From Armatimonadota bacterium (GTDB lineage: Bacteria > Armatimonadota > Armatimonadia > Armatimonadales > Armatimonadaceae): DNA of 11,506 bases. Below are positions 1 through 5,460 of this stretch, piece after piece. The translations under genes were made by a program, and so were the position numbers. Under the pieces are notes generated by a model that ran no database searches, was not told the origin of the DNA, and was given only the letters and a program-made list of their open reading frames with translations. The stretch is taken from NCBI GenBank assembly GCA_014380985.1, contig JACMIU010000314.1, positions 1 to 11,506 on the forward strand. Reading direction: 5' to 3'. Every line of letters begins with the position of its first letter. The stretch's first letter is position 1.

Positions 1-156
1 CGGCGTAGCGGTAGCGGGCGCGGTTTGTGCGGCGGCGGGGGGCGCGGCTTGCCCCGGCGCGACCACGGGAGTCTCGTTTTGCGCGAACGCGGTGGGGGCA
101 AGCGCGGCGGCGCAGAACGCGCTCACGGCAAGGACGATGATTTTTTGACGTTCCAT
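1..156 (-). CDS. Secreted Ala/Pro-rich protein, N-terminal part (runs off left edge)
   Basis: Only the first 52 codons are present; the gene continues past base 1. The reading begins MERQKIIVLAVSAF and has a basic start, a hydrophobic core (about residues 5-22) and an Ala-Phe-Ala site near residue 25, which is a typical Sec signal peptide. Mature sequence from about residue 26 is rich in Ala, Pro, Gln and Thr and looks like a flexible linker, so function cannot be judged. The start is well supported because a perfect extended -10 (164-172, minus strand) ends 7 nt before the ATG; no Shine-Dalgarno is present or expected for such a leaderless transcript. The product is likely exported to the periplasm or cell surface. 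I do not recognise a family. Confidence 0.7.
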   Translation of the reverse strand, partial: MERQKIIVLAVSAFCAAALAPTAFAQNETPVVAPGQAAPPAAAQTAPATATP

Positions 157-163
157 ACTGTCT

Positions 164-172
164 ATTATACCA
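164..172 (-). promoter_or_regulatory. Extended -10 promoter, leaderless start of the left-edge gene
   Basis: On the minus strand the sequence reads TGGTATAAT, a perfect extended -10. The hexamer (164-169) is followed by exactly 7 nt (157-163) and then ATG at 156, so transcription should begin at or next to the A of the start codon. No convincing -35 is visible, which is usual for extended -10 promoters. Confidence 0.7.
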
Positions 173-240
173 AAAAAACCGATTTTATAACGAAGCGAAC
201 GTATTTTTATCGGAAAAACTGATGCACAAGCGCGAATGTA

Positions 241-259
241 CGGGGATGGAACATTCCCG
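241..259 (-). terminator. Small hairpin at the 3' end of rfbD
   Basis: An 8-bp stem (241-248 with 252-259, one G-U pair) closes a GAA triloop four bases after the rfbD stop codon. No T-tract follows directly; a run of five T on the minus strand lies about 25 nt further on. It may act as a weak terminator or 3' end stabiliser, or be part of a short intergenic repeat. Confidence 0.4.
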
Positions 260-262
260 CCC

Positions 263-1132
263 CTACCGCGCCAGAAACGCTTTTAGCGCGTCGCGCCAGT
301 GCGGCAGGGTGTCCATCCCGCGCAGTCGTAGCGCGAGGTTGTCCAGCACCGAGTACGCCGGTCGCACCGTCGGTGAGCCGAACCGGTCGGCGTATTCCCG
401 TGCGGTTATCGGAACCACGGGGGTAGAAAGACCGTGCGCCTCGACAATCGCCTGTGCGAACTCGTGCCACGAACACTGCCCCGCCCCGGATGCATGGTAC
501 GTTCCCGGTAGCGGCGATTCGAGCAGGTCGGCTATCACATGGGCGAGATCCAGCGTGTGCGTCGGGGTTCCGATCTGGTCGCTCACTACCGGTACTTCGG
601 GCAGTTTTGCCGCGAGCCGGGCGATAGTTTGCGGGAAACTTTTGCCGTGTTTGCCGAATAGCCACGATGTTCGCACGATCATCGAACGCGCCGGAAGCGT
701 TTCCCGGATCAGGCGTTCGCCTGCTTGTTTGCTCGCGCCATACGCGCCGAGCGGGTGAACCGGGTCAAACTCGTGGTACGGCGTTTGTTTTGTGCCGTCG
801 AAAACGAAGTCGGTGGAAACGCCGAGGAGCCACGCCCCGGTGTCGTGCGCGGCATGGGCAAGGTTCCACGAGCCGAGGGCGTTGACGCGGTACGCGCTTT
901 CGGGGTCGCGTTCCGCGCCGTCCACGTCCGTCCACGCCGCGCAGTGGGCGATGGCGTCGGGGGCGATTTCGCGCACGGCGGCGAGTGTAGCGGCGGTGTC
1001 GGAAATGTCGAGGGTGACGAAGCCGGGGCGCGTTTCGCGTCCGGCGGGGATAACGATGTGTCCGCGCCGGGTCAGTTCGTCGCATAAGTCGGTTCCGAGC
1101 ATTCCCGCCGCGCCGGTCACGAGTAGTTTCAT
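263..1132 (-). CDS. rfbD: dTDP-4-dehydrorhamnose reductase (RfbD family)
   Basis: A 289-residue short-chain dehydrogenase/reductase. RfbD enzymes use NAD(P)H to reduce dTDP-4-dehydro-6-deoxy-L-mannose to dTDP-L-rhamnose, the last step of cytoplasmic rhamnose donor synthesis for surface polysaccharides. Visible motifs: the Rossmann nucleotide loop TGAAGMLG (residues 6-13), the STD catalytic stretch (106-108) followed by FVFDG, and the catalytic pair Tyr131/Lys135 in YGASK. The C-terminal half has the RfbD-type segments RTSWLFG (154-160), SDQIGTPT (184-191) and RPAYSVLDN (257-265). Length matches the usual 280-300 residues. No rfbA, rfbB or rfbC gene is adjacent, so this copy stands alone here. 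The ATG lies 7 nt after a strong -10, which implies a leaderless mRNA and fixes the start. Confidence 0.93.
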   Translation of the reverse strand: MKLLVTGAAGMLGTDLCDELTRRGHIVIPAGRETRPGFVTLDISDTAATLAAVREIAPDAIAHCAAWTDVDGAERDPESAYRVNALGSWNLAHAAHDTGAWLLGVSTDFVFDGTKQTPYHEFDPVHPLGAYGASKQAGERLIRETLPARSMIVRTSWLFGKHGKSFPQTIARLAAKLPEVPVVSDQIGTPTHTLDLAHVIADLLESPLPGTYHASGAGQCSWHEFAQAIVEAHGLSTPVVPITAREYADRFGSPTVRPAYSVLDNLALRLRGMDTLPHWRDALKAFLAR

Positions 1133-1139
1133 CGAGTGT

Positions 1140-1169
1140 AGTATACGCGGGGCGGGCGGGGGCGGTCAA
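1140..1169 (-). promoter_or_regulatory. Sigma-70-type promoter of rfbD, leaderless
   Basis: On the minus strand a -35 TTGACC (1164-1169) is separated by 18 nt from a -10 TATACT (1140-1145). Each box matches the consensus at 5 of 6 positions. Seven nt (1133-1139) separate the -10 from the ATG, so the transcript should begin at the start codon. Confidence 0.75.
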
Positions 1170-1193
1170 TCACGCGGCGCGTATCCCGACCGC

Positions 1194-1223
1194 TTGCACA
1201 GTTCGCGGCATTTCTTGTAAAAT
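1194..1223 (+). promoter_or_regulatory. Candidate promoter of the LamG-like gene
   Basis: A -10-like TAAAAT (1218-1223) is preceded after 18 nt by a weak TTGCAC (1194-1199). Transcription would start near 1230 and give a leader of about 60 nt ending in the AAGGAG ribosome site at 1276-1281. Confidence 0.4.
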
Positions 1224-1289
1224 AAGATCGTGGCAATCGTGCCGCCATTCTCTCGTCCGTTTGACCTATTTATGCAAGGAGTATTGTTC

Positions 1290-2168
1290 ATGATGACACG
1301 TATTATTCTTGGTTTCGCCACCGCGAAACCCCGGTCAAAATCCGTTGTTTTTTCCGCAGTAGCCGCGCTATTTTCGGTAGCGATTGGTTTGCCCGCCCAT
1401 GCCCAAACCGTGACCGGACAATGGGAGTTCAACGGCGATTACACCGCGCAAATCGGCTCTGCAATCACCGGAATCAATGGCACGTGGAACTTCGCCACGG
1501 AAGCCATCGGGGGCGAATCGGCGCAGGTCGCGCAGTTCGCCGCCGGCACATCAACGGCGACCGACCCGTTTCTGACGATTGTTCACGGTGTCGCCGCGAA
1601 CGGTGGATCCCGCGCCAACCGCTACACCATCTTGATGGATGTGCGCCTCGCGCCGGTTACGGGATTCGTCAGCCTGTATCAAACCGACGTCACGAACGCA
1701 AGCGATGGCGACTGGTTTGTGCGCGGGGATCGCGGCATGGGAATCAGCGGCGACTACACGGACGCGGGCAACGCTACGCGCTTCGCCGACAACGTTTGGA
1801 ACCGCATCGCGCTCACGATTGACACCACCACCGCCGCCGGTAGCACCGAGAGCACGGTGTATCGCAGTTACGTGGACGGGGTACTACAAAACGTAGTTGC
1901 CAGTCCCTCTGGATGGGGAGCGGACGGTCGCTATTCGCTCGACTTGAACTCGTTCTTGCTGTTCGCCGACGAAGACCGGGAAACATCGAGCGGCGCGATT
2001 AACGCTCTACAAGTGCGCGACTACGCCATGAGCGCGGCGGAGATTGCCGCGTTGGGTGGGGCAAAGGCGAGCGGTTTCGTGGTAGCGACCGTGGTTCCTG
2101 AAGCGGGTACACTCGCGCTGGTTCTGCCGGTGATTCTCGGCGTCGCCGCACTGCGTCGCCGAAAGTAA
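1290..2168 (+). CDS. Secreted LamG/jelly-roll domain protein with PEP-CTERM-like tail
   Basis: A 292-residue exported protein. Residues 1-38 form a long signal peptide with a basic start and a hydrophobic core at about 19-36, ending Ala-His-Ala. Residues 43-258 resemble a concanavalin-like (LamG/laminin G type 3) jelly roll: the opening GQWEFNGDY, the strand RYTILMDVRL (111-120), NVWNRIALTID (168-178), YVDGVLQN (194-201) and the closing segment ALQVRDYAMSAAEIAALGG (239-257) are typical. The end is Val-Pro-Glu-Ala (269-272), a hydrophobic segment (274-287) and RRRK, the layout of an exosortase-sorted PEP-CTERM protein. The start at 1290 is chosen over an upstream GTG at 1230 because AAGGAG (1276-1281) lies 8 nt before it and the signal peptide begins there; a second ATG at 1293 is equally possible. 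Role is likely extracellular or surface binding of glycans; the ligand is unknown. Confidence 0.85.
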   Translation: MMTRIILGFATAKPRSKSVVFSAVAALFSVAIGLPAHAQTVTGQWEFNGDYTAQIGSAITGINGTWNFATEAIGGESAQVAQFAAGTSTATDPFLTIVHGVAANGGSRANRYTILMDVRLAPVTGFVSLYQTDVTNASDGDWFVRGDRGMGISGDYTDAGNATRFADNVWNRIALTIDTTTAAGSTESTVYRSYVDGVLQNVVASPSGWGADGRYSLDLNSFLLFADEDRETSSGAINALQVRDYAMSAAEIAALGGAKASGFVVATVVPEAGTLALVLPVILGVAALRRRK

Positions 2169-2178
2169 ACCCCGATGT

Positions 2179-2207
2179 CGGTCGGTGCGCGTCGTGCGTA
2201 CCGACCG
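2179..2207. terminator. Hairpin between convergent genes, likely bidirectional terminator
   Basis: A perfect 8-bp stem (2179-2186 with 2200-2207) is extended inward by four more pairs (one G-U) to a 5-nt loop. It lies just after the LamG-like gene and just beyond the end of the convergent restriction gene. No T-tract follows on either strand, so termination efficiency is uncertain. Confidence 0.5.
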
Positions 2208-2217
2208 GCATTCCGCT

Positions 2218-2237
2218 ACCGTTCATCAGGGAACGGT
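2218..2237 (-). terminator. Second hairpin, overlapping the end of the endonuclease gene
   Basis: A 7-bp perfect stem (2218-2224 with 2231-2237) with a 6-nt loop that contains the stop codon of the endonuclease gene (2226-2228). On the plus strand it is followed by only TTTG-like sequence, so it may assist the neighbouring hairpin in ending the convergent transcripts. Confidence 0.35.
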
Positions 2238-2918
2238 TTGCGCCAAGCCGGTCGGGATTTCCACGGGGCGAAACACAATTCGGTCAACGAGAAAACCGCT
2301 CGCGTCCTCAAGGTCGAGCAGATACTTTTCGCGGCGTGGCTTGCCGTTGCTGTTGCGCCCCTGCTTCATCGTGCCGAGGTTTTCAAGGTCGTCCGCTGTG
2401 AAGCGCAAAATCAGCAGTTCGGTGAGCAGGGCGCGGGTTTTCCGATAACGCGAAACGTTGGTGCGCGTTTCGCGCTCGGTTTCGTACTTCGATTTGCCGC
2501 CTTTAAGTTCGGAGTGCCACGCCTGAAAGGTGCGCTCAACATCGTTGTACTCAACGTCGCACAGGGCAATCACAACGCCGTGTTCGCCATACTTTGCTAT
2601 CGTCTCTTGCATCGCCGTTTTGTCGTTCAGAATCGCTTGATGATCGTCGGACTTTATTGCCTTGCTTTTCAAATCCCAATTCACCGACCGCTTCAAGTCA
2701 AAACCAACGTTGCCAAAACGCTCGCCGGGAATCGTAAAGGTGTCCGCTAACACTTCGCGGCACAGATACTCGAAGTAGAAAGCCCACCATTCCATTTGCC
2801 GCCAGTTGTAGCTCGCTTCCTGCAATTTCAAAATACTCGCCTTGCCGTCCCAATCTACGGGCAGTGTCGCAATCGTCGCCTTCAGCACGGCGACATCTTC
2901 TGCAAATGCTTCGGTCAT
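2226..2918 (-). CDS. Putative type II restriction endonuclease (PD-(D/E)XK-like)
   Basis: A 230-residue protein whose start overlaps the stop of the adjacent DNA methyltransferase gene by an ATGA, so the two are translationally coupled. A strong GGAGG site lies before the ATG. The likely nuclease core is residues 69-86: Asp74 in GFDLK, then NWDLKSKA with Asp82-Leu-Lys84, the (D/E)xK element of the PD-(D/E)XK fold; the upstream helix with Glu43 and Glu50 (region 37-55, rich in Trp/Tyr/Phe) could contribute an acidic residue. The C-terminal half is basic and charged and may hold DNA recognition. Together with the methyltransferase this would cut unmethylated foreign DNA. I cannot name a specific restriction family or recognition site; the call rests mainly on the partner gene and the D-x-K motif. 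A non-nuclease role is possible but less likely. Confidence 0.75.
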   Translation of the reverse strand: MTEAFAEDVAVLKATIATLPVDWDGKASILKLQEASYNWRQMEWWAFYFEYLCREVLADTFTIPGERFGNVGFDLKRSVNWDLKSKAIKSDDHQAILNDKTAMQETIAKYGEHGVVIALCDVEYNDVERTFQAWHSELKGGKSKYETERETRTNVSRYRKTRALLTELLILRFTADDLENLGTMKQGRNSNGKPRREKYLLDLEDASGFLVDRIVFRPVEIPTGLAQTVP

Positions 2919-3823
2919 AGAAAAATCTCCTCCGGTTCGGCGACGCTATATGTTGCCGCTTTCTCCCGCGCCAAAAGCGACATCTGACCGGTTTCGGCTT
3001 GGAGACGCTCGCGGGCAATCGCGCAGTAATCGGGGTTGATTTCGATACCGACGAACCGGCGTTCATTCTGCGCGGCGACCACGCAAGTTGTGCCGCTCCC
3101 GCACATCGGGTCAAGAACAAGGTCGCCGGGGTCGGAAAAACAGAGCAGAATATCTTCCACCAATTTATCGGGGTACGTTGCCGGATGTTTCATCTTTAAC
3201 CGGTTGCCCTCGCTGTTGGAGGTGGCGTACTTCCAAACCGTGCCGCGACACTTGAGCGGGTTGACCGCCTTCGGCTCGATGCGGCGCATTTCGCCGTTCG
3301 TTAAGCGATCGGTTCCCGTGTAGATTTTCCCGGCGTGCTTGGACGGAATCATCAGCGGCTCTTTATGGAACGTGCGCGGACGCTTGCCTTTTAGAAACAG
3401 CAAAATGTACTCGTGGTCTACGCGAAAACGCTGGTTCCACCACGCGCCGGGGTTGCCGTCGCGCTGGTAGATACAGTTCTCGAACAGCCGGAAGCCCGCG
3501 TTGTCGCACCAATCTATGGCGAGGCGAAACGACGTCAGCGATTTAGCGAAGTCTTTGGTTCCGTCGCCGATAACCACGGCGCACATTCCGCCATCCTTGG
3601 TGATACGAAAGACCTCCTTGCCGAGCGCGGCGATGTCGAAAACCCATTCCTTATTGTAATCGCGTATCGCGTCGTAGGGCGGAGAAAATACGGTGAGGGG
3701 AACCGCTTCGGGGCGCATTTCGCGTAGCACTTCGAGGCAGTCGCCGTTGATAACCGAATTGACGCGGGGGCGCGGCGTCGTTTGCGGCGTATCTACCGGT
3801 GCGACTTCGGGAGGGAACATCAT
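2915..3823 (-). CDS. DNA methyltransferase of a restriction-modification system (beta class, m4C or m6A)
   Basis: A 302-residue N6_N4_Mtase-family enzyme. Motif order is that of the beta class: the catalytic motif IV SPPY (47-50, continuing DAIRDY) lies near the N-terminus and the AdoMet-binding motif I DPMCGSGTT (238-246) near the C-terminus, with the presumed target-recognition region between (about 120-210). HPATYP (213-218) and EINPDY (261-266) are further family signatures. Ser in the first catalytic position is common among N4-cytosine enzymes, but N6-adenine activity cannot be excluded. It would methylate the host's copies of the recognition site and protect them from the endonuclease encoded immediately downstream, whose start overlaps this stop codon. 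Two ATGs stand in tandem at 3823 and 3820; the first is 7 nt after a perfect extended -10, so the mRNA should be leaderless. No controller (C) protein gene is seen. Confidence 0.92.
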   Translation of the reverse strand: MMFPPEVAPVDTPQTTPRPRVNSVINGDCLEVLREMRPEAVPLTVFSPPYDAIRDYNKEWVFDIAALGKEVFRITKDGGMCAVVIGDGTKDFAKSLTSFRLAIDWCDNAGFRLFENCIYQRDGNPGAWWNQRFRVDHEYILLFLKGKRPRTFHKEPLMIPSKHAGKIYTGTDRLTNGEMRRIEPKAVNPLKCRGTVWKYATSNSEGNRLKMKHPATYPDKLVEDILLCFSDPGDLVLDPMCGSGTTCVVAAQNERRFVGIEINPDYCAIARERLQAETGQMSLLAREKAATYSVAEPEEIFL

Positions 3824-3830
3824 CGCTCTG

Positions 3831-3839
3831 ATTATATCA
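3831..3839 (-). promoter_or_regulatory. Extended -10 promoter of the restriction-modification operon, leaderless
   Basis: On the minus strand TGATATAAT is a perfect extended -10. The hexamer (3831-3836) is followed by 7 nt (3824-3830) and then tandem ATG codons. No good -35 is seen. The promoter faces away from the phage-head promoter about 70 bp off, in a locally AT-rich stretch. Confidence 0.7.
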
Positions 3840-3902
3840 GAACAAAAAACACGTATTGATGAAAAATAACAAACAAATAGTTCGTCTTATGTTTGCCATG
3901 TT

Positions 3903-3911
3903 TGGTAGAAT
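3903..3911 (+). promoter_or_regulatory. Extended -10 promoter of the phage-head operon
   Basis: TGGTAGAAT gives an extended -10 with hexamer TAGAAT (3906-3911, 5 of 6 consensus). The predicted start is near 3918, leaving a leader of about 66 nt with a 9-bp hairpin and then the AAAGGAG ribosome site at 3968-3974. No clear -35 at 17 nt. Confidence 0.6.
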
Positions 3912-3928
3912 GGTGGCAGGTAAAACCC

Positions 3929-3951
3929 GCCGAAACGTGGTGCGTTTCGGC
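3929..3951 (+). promoter_or_regulatory. Perfect 9-bp hairpin in the leader of the phage-head operon
   Basis: GCCGAAACG (3929-3937) pairs perfectly with CGTTTCGGC (3943-3951) around a TGGTG loop. It lies between the predicted transcription start and the first gene's ribosome site, with no T-tract after it, so an attenuator is not evident. It may be an operator, a protein-binding hairpin, or an mRNA stabiliser. Confidence 0.5.
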
Positions 3952-3983
3952 ACTCTGAAGAAAGAGGAAAGGAGATTCCCCCA

Positions 3984-4238
3984 ATGTTAATAGTGCAAAC
4001 CGCTCTGTCTTATCTACCGTGGGGCTTCGCGTCTGTGACCGCTTGGGCGTCGCCCGCCGCGTCCGTTTGGACGCTGTACCTGTCGGGCGAACAATGGACG
4101 CAGGTCGCTATCCGACTGATTGACACCCTTCCCGCCGTGCTGATGGCTCTCGCCGCGCTTGTCACCGCCGCGAAAGCACGGCGCGAAGCGCGGGAGGCGA
4201 CCATCAAAGCATCCGCGAACGAAAAGGAGAACGCATGA
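3984..4238 (+). CDS. Small membrane protein, holin-like, first gene of the phage-head operon
   Basis: An 84-residue protein with an N-terminal hydrophobic region (about residues 1-33, rich in Ala, Trp and Leu) and a clearer transmembrane segment at about 44-63, followed by a highly charged tail (64-84) rich in Lys, Arg and Glu. Size, hydrophobic pattern and charged C-terminus recall phage holins and other small phage membrane proteins, but no specific family can be named from sequence alone. AAAGGAG (3968-3974) lies 9 nt before the ATG. The stop overlaps the start of the prohead protease gene by an ATGA, so the two are translationally coupled. It could alternatively be a short membrane anchor for something in this operon. 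Confidence 0.6.
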   Translation: MLIVQTALSYLPWGFASVTAWASPAASVWTLYLSGEQWTQVAIRLIDTLPAVLMALAALVTAAKARREAREATIKASANEKENA

Positions 4239-4972
4239 ACGACACATCCATTGTCACGAGGCAGGCGCGACTGTTTCGCGCCGGAGACTATTCGGACAAA
4301 AACGCGCAGATTACCGTTGCCGATCTGGACGCCATCGTGGCGACTTTCGAGGCAACCGGCGGCGTCGTGCCGCTTCGCGTCGAACACACCGAAACCGTTC
4401 TAGACCCGCTCGGCACGGTGACAAACGTGTACCGGCGCGGCGCGGAACTGCTTGGCGCGGTGAACCTGCCCGTATCTATCGCGGCGCATTTAGCGGCGCA
4501 GGACGCCCCGGTGCATTTCAGCGTCAACCTGTCCCGTTCGGACGAGGGTGGCGCGTACCGGCTGGTCGAGGTGTCGCTGGTGCGCGAAGGGCGCGTGGAT
4601 GGCACGGGCTTTGTGGACGATGAGCCACCGACGCCCGCGCCGACCGGCGACACCGACGCGGTAAGTGCGGTGTTCGCCCGGTTCCGACGCGAGGGTAGGT
4701 TGTCGCCCGCGATGGAAACGCCGCTACGCGAGCTGGTGACACGCGGCACGAACGGGGCGCGGTTCGCGGCGGATGGCGTTCCCGCCCTCGACGCGCTGAC
4801 ACGGCTTCTGACCGCGCTTCCTGTCTCGCGTACCATGACGGGGATGGCGACCGGCGAAACCGTGGTGCTACCGTCGCCGCTTTGGGACGCGCCGGAGGCG
4901 GCTCCGTCCGTATTGGCGTCGGTGTGCGAACGGCTCGGCGTGTCGGTCGCGGACGCGGCGCGGCACTTCTAA
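4235..4972 (+). CDS. Phage prohead maturation protease with scaffold-like C-terminus (Mu I-like)
   Basis: A 245-residue protein resembling the Mu-like protease/scaffold (I) proteins. Residues 11-85 contain the family-like stretch ARLFRAGDYSD, the Asp-rich ITVADLDAI helix, then LRVEHTE with His51 and DPLGTV, followed by GAELLGAV. HFSVNLS (94-100) with Ser96 and VEVSLV (111-116) resemble the serine and closing strands of prohead proteases; His51 and Ser96 are the candidate catalytic pair (inference). A Pro-rich linker (131-138) leads into a helical region (140-245) that could be the internal scaffold. Such enzymes process the scaffold and sometimes the capsid protein during head maturation. It is coupled to the upstream membrane-protein gene and lies upstream of cement and capsid genes, the usual order. 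It is shorter than Mu I (about 360 residues), so the scaffold part is reduced. Confidence 0.72.
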   Translation: MNDTSIVTRQARLFRAGDYSDKNAQITVADLDAIVATFEATGGVVPLRVEHTETVLDPLGTVTNVYRRGAELLGAVNLPVSIAAHLAAQDAPVHFSVNLSRSDEGGAYRLVEVSLVREGRVDGTGFVDDEPPTPAPTGDTDAVSAVFARFRREGRLSPAMETPLRELVTRGTNGARFAADGVPALDALTRLLTALPVSRTMTGMATGETVVLPSPLWDAPEAAPSVLASVCERLGVSVADAARHF

Positions 4973-5004
4973 CTTTACAAAACAACAACAGGAGGCAGTA
5001 AACA

Positions 5005-5421
5005 ATGGCACTAACGGCAAACTACGAGACGAATGACAAATCGGGCGCACTGGTGACGTACCCGGTCAAGGCAAGCACCATGATCCTCGCTGGGGCATTG
5101 GTCGCGGTGGACGATGCGACGGGGTTACTCGTGAAGGCGAGCGACGCCACCGGCAAAACGTTCGCCGGGGTCGCCTACGAAGCCGGGAGCAACGCGACCG
5201 GCGCGGACGCGGCTATCGCGGTGCGGGCGCGGAAAACCGGCACGTTCGTGTACGCTTTTTCCGGCGCGGCTACGCAAAGCGCGGTCGGCAAAAAGGCGTA
5301 TGCGGTGGACGATAACACGGTCGCCCTCGCGGCGACGACCACGAACGACGTTTATGTCGGCGATATTGTCGCCGTGAGCGGTGGCAAAGTGCGCGTTCGC
5401 ATTGACCGCGCCGTGGGTTAG
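5005..5421 (+). CDS. Phage capsid cement/decoration protein
   Basis: A 138-residue beta-rich protein of the kind encoded between protease and major capsid genes in many tailed phages (DUF2190/gpD-like head-stabilising proteins). Telltale segments are the start VTYPVKASTMILAGALVAVD (residues 18-37), FAGVAYEAGSN (53-63), VGKKAYAVDDNTVAL (94-108), VYVGDIVAV (115-123) and the closing VRVRID (129-134). These proteins bind the outside of expanded capsids and strengthen them. A strong AGGAGG site (4990-4995) lies 9 nt before the ATG. The rich Ala, Gly, Val and Thr composition and short length are typical. It has no catalytic motif. An alternative is another small virion structural protein, but position and pattern favour a cement role. 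Confidence 0.75.
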   Translation: MALTANYETNDKSGALVTYPVKASTMILAGALVAVDDATGLLVKASDATGKTFAGVAYEAGSNATGADAAIAVRARKTGTFVYAFSGAATQSAVGKKAYAVDDNTVALAATTTNDVYVGDIVAVSGGKVRVRIDRAVG

Positions 5422-5460
5422 ACCCCGCGTAATTTTACGAAAACAAGGAGACGAAAAATC

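Noticed and set aside
1230..1289. Upstream GTG start giving a 312-residue LamG-like protein
   Set aside because: The predicted transcription start falls near 1230, AAGGAG lies just before the ATG at 1290, and the signal peptide begins there.
2175..2750. Plus-strand open frame of 191 codons opposite the endonuclease gene
   Set aside because: It looks less biased than most shadows, but the minus-strand gene is coupled to the methyltransferase, has a ribosome site and a nuclease-like motif.
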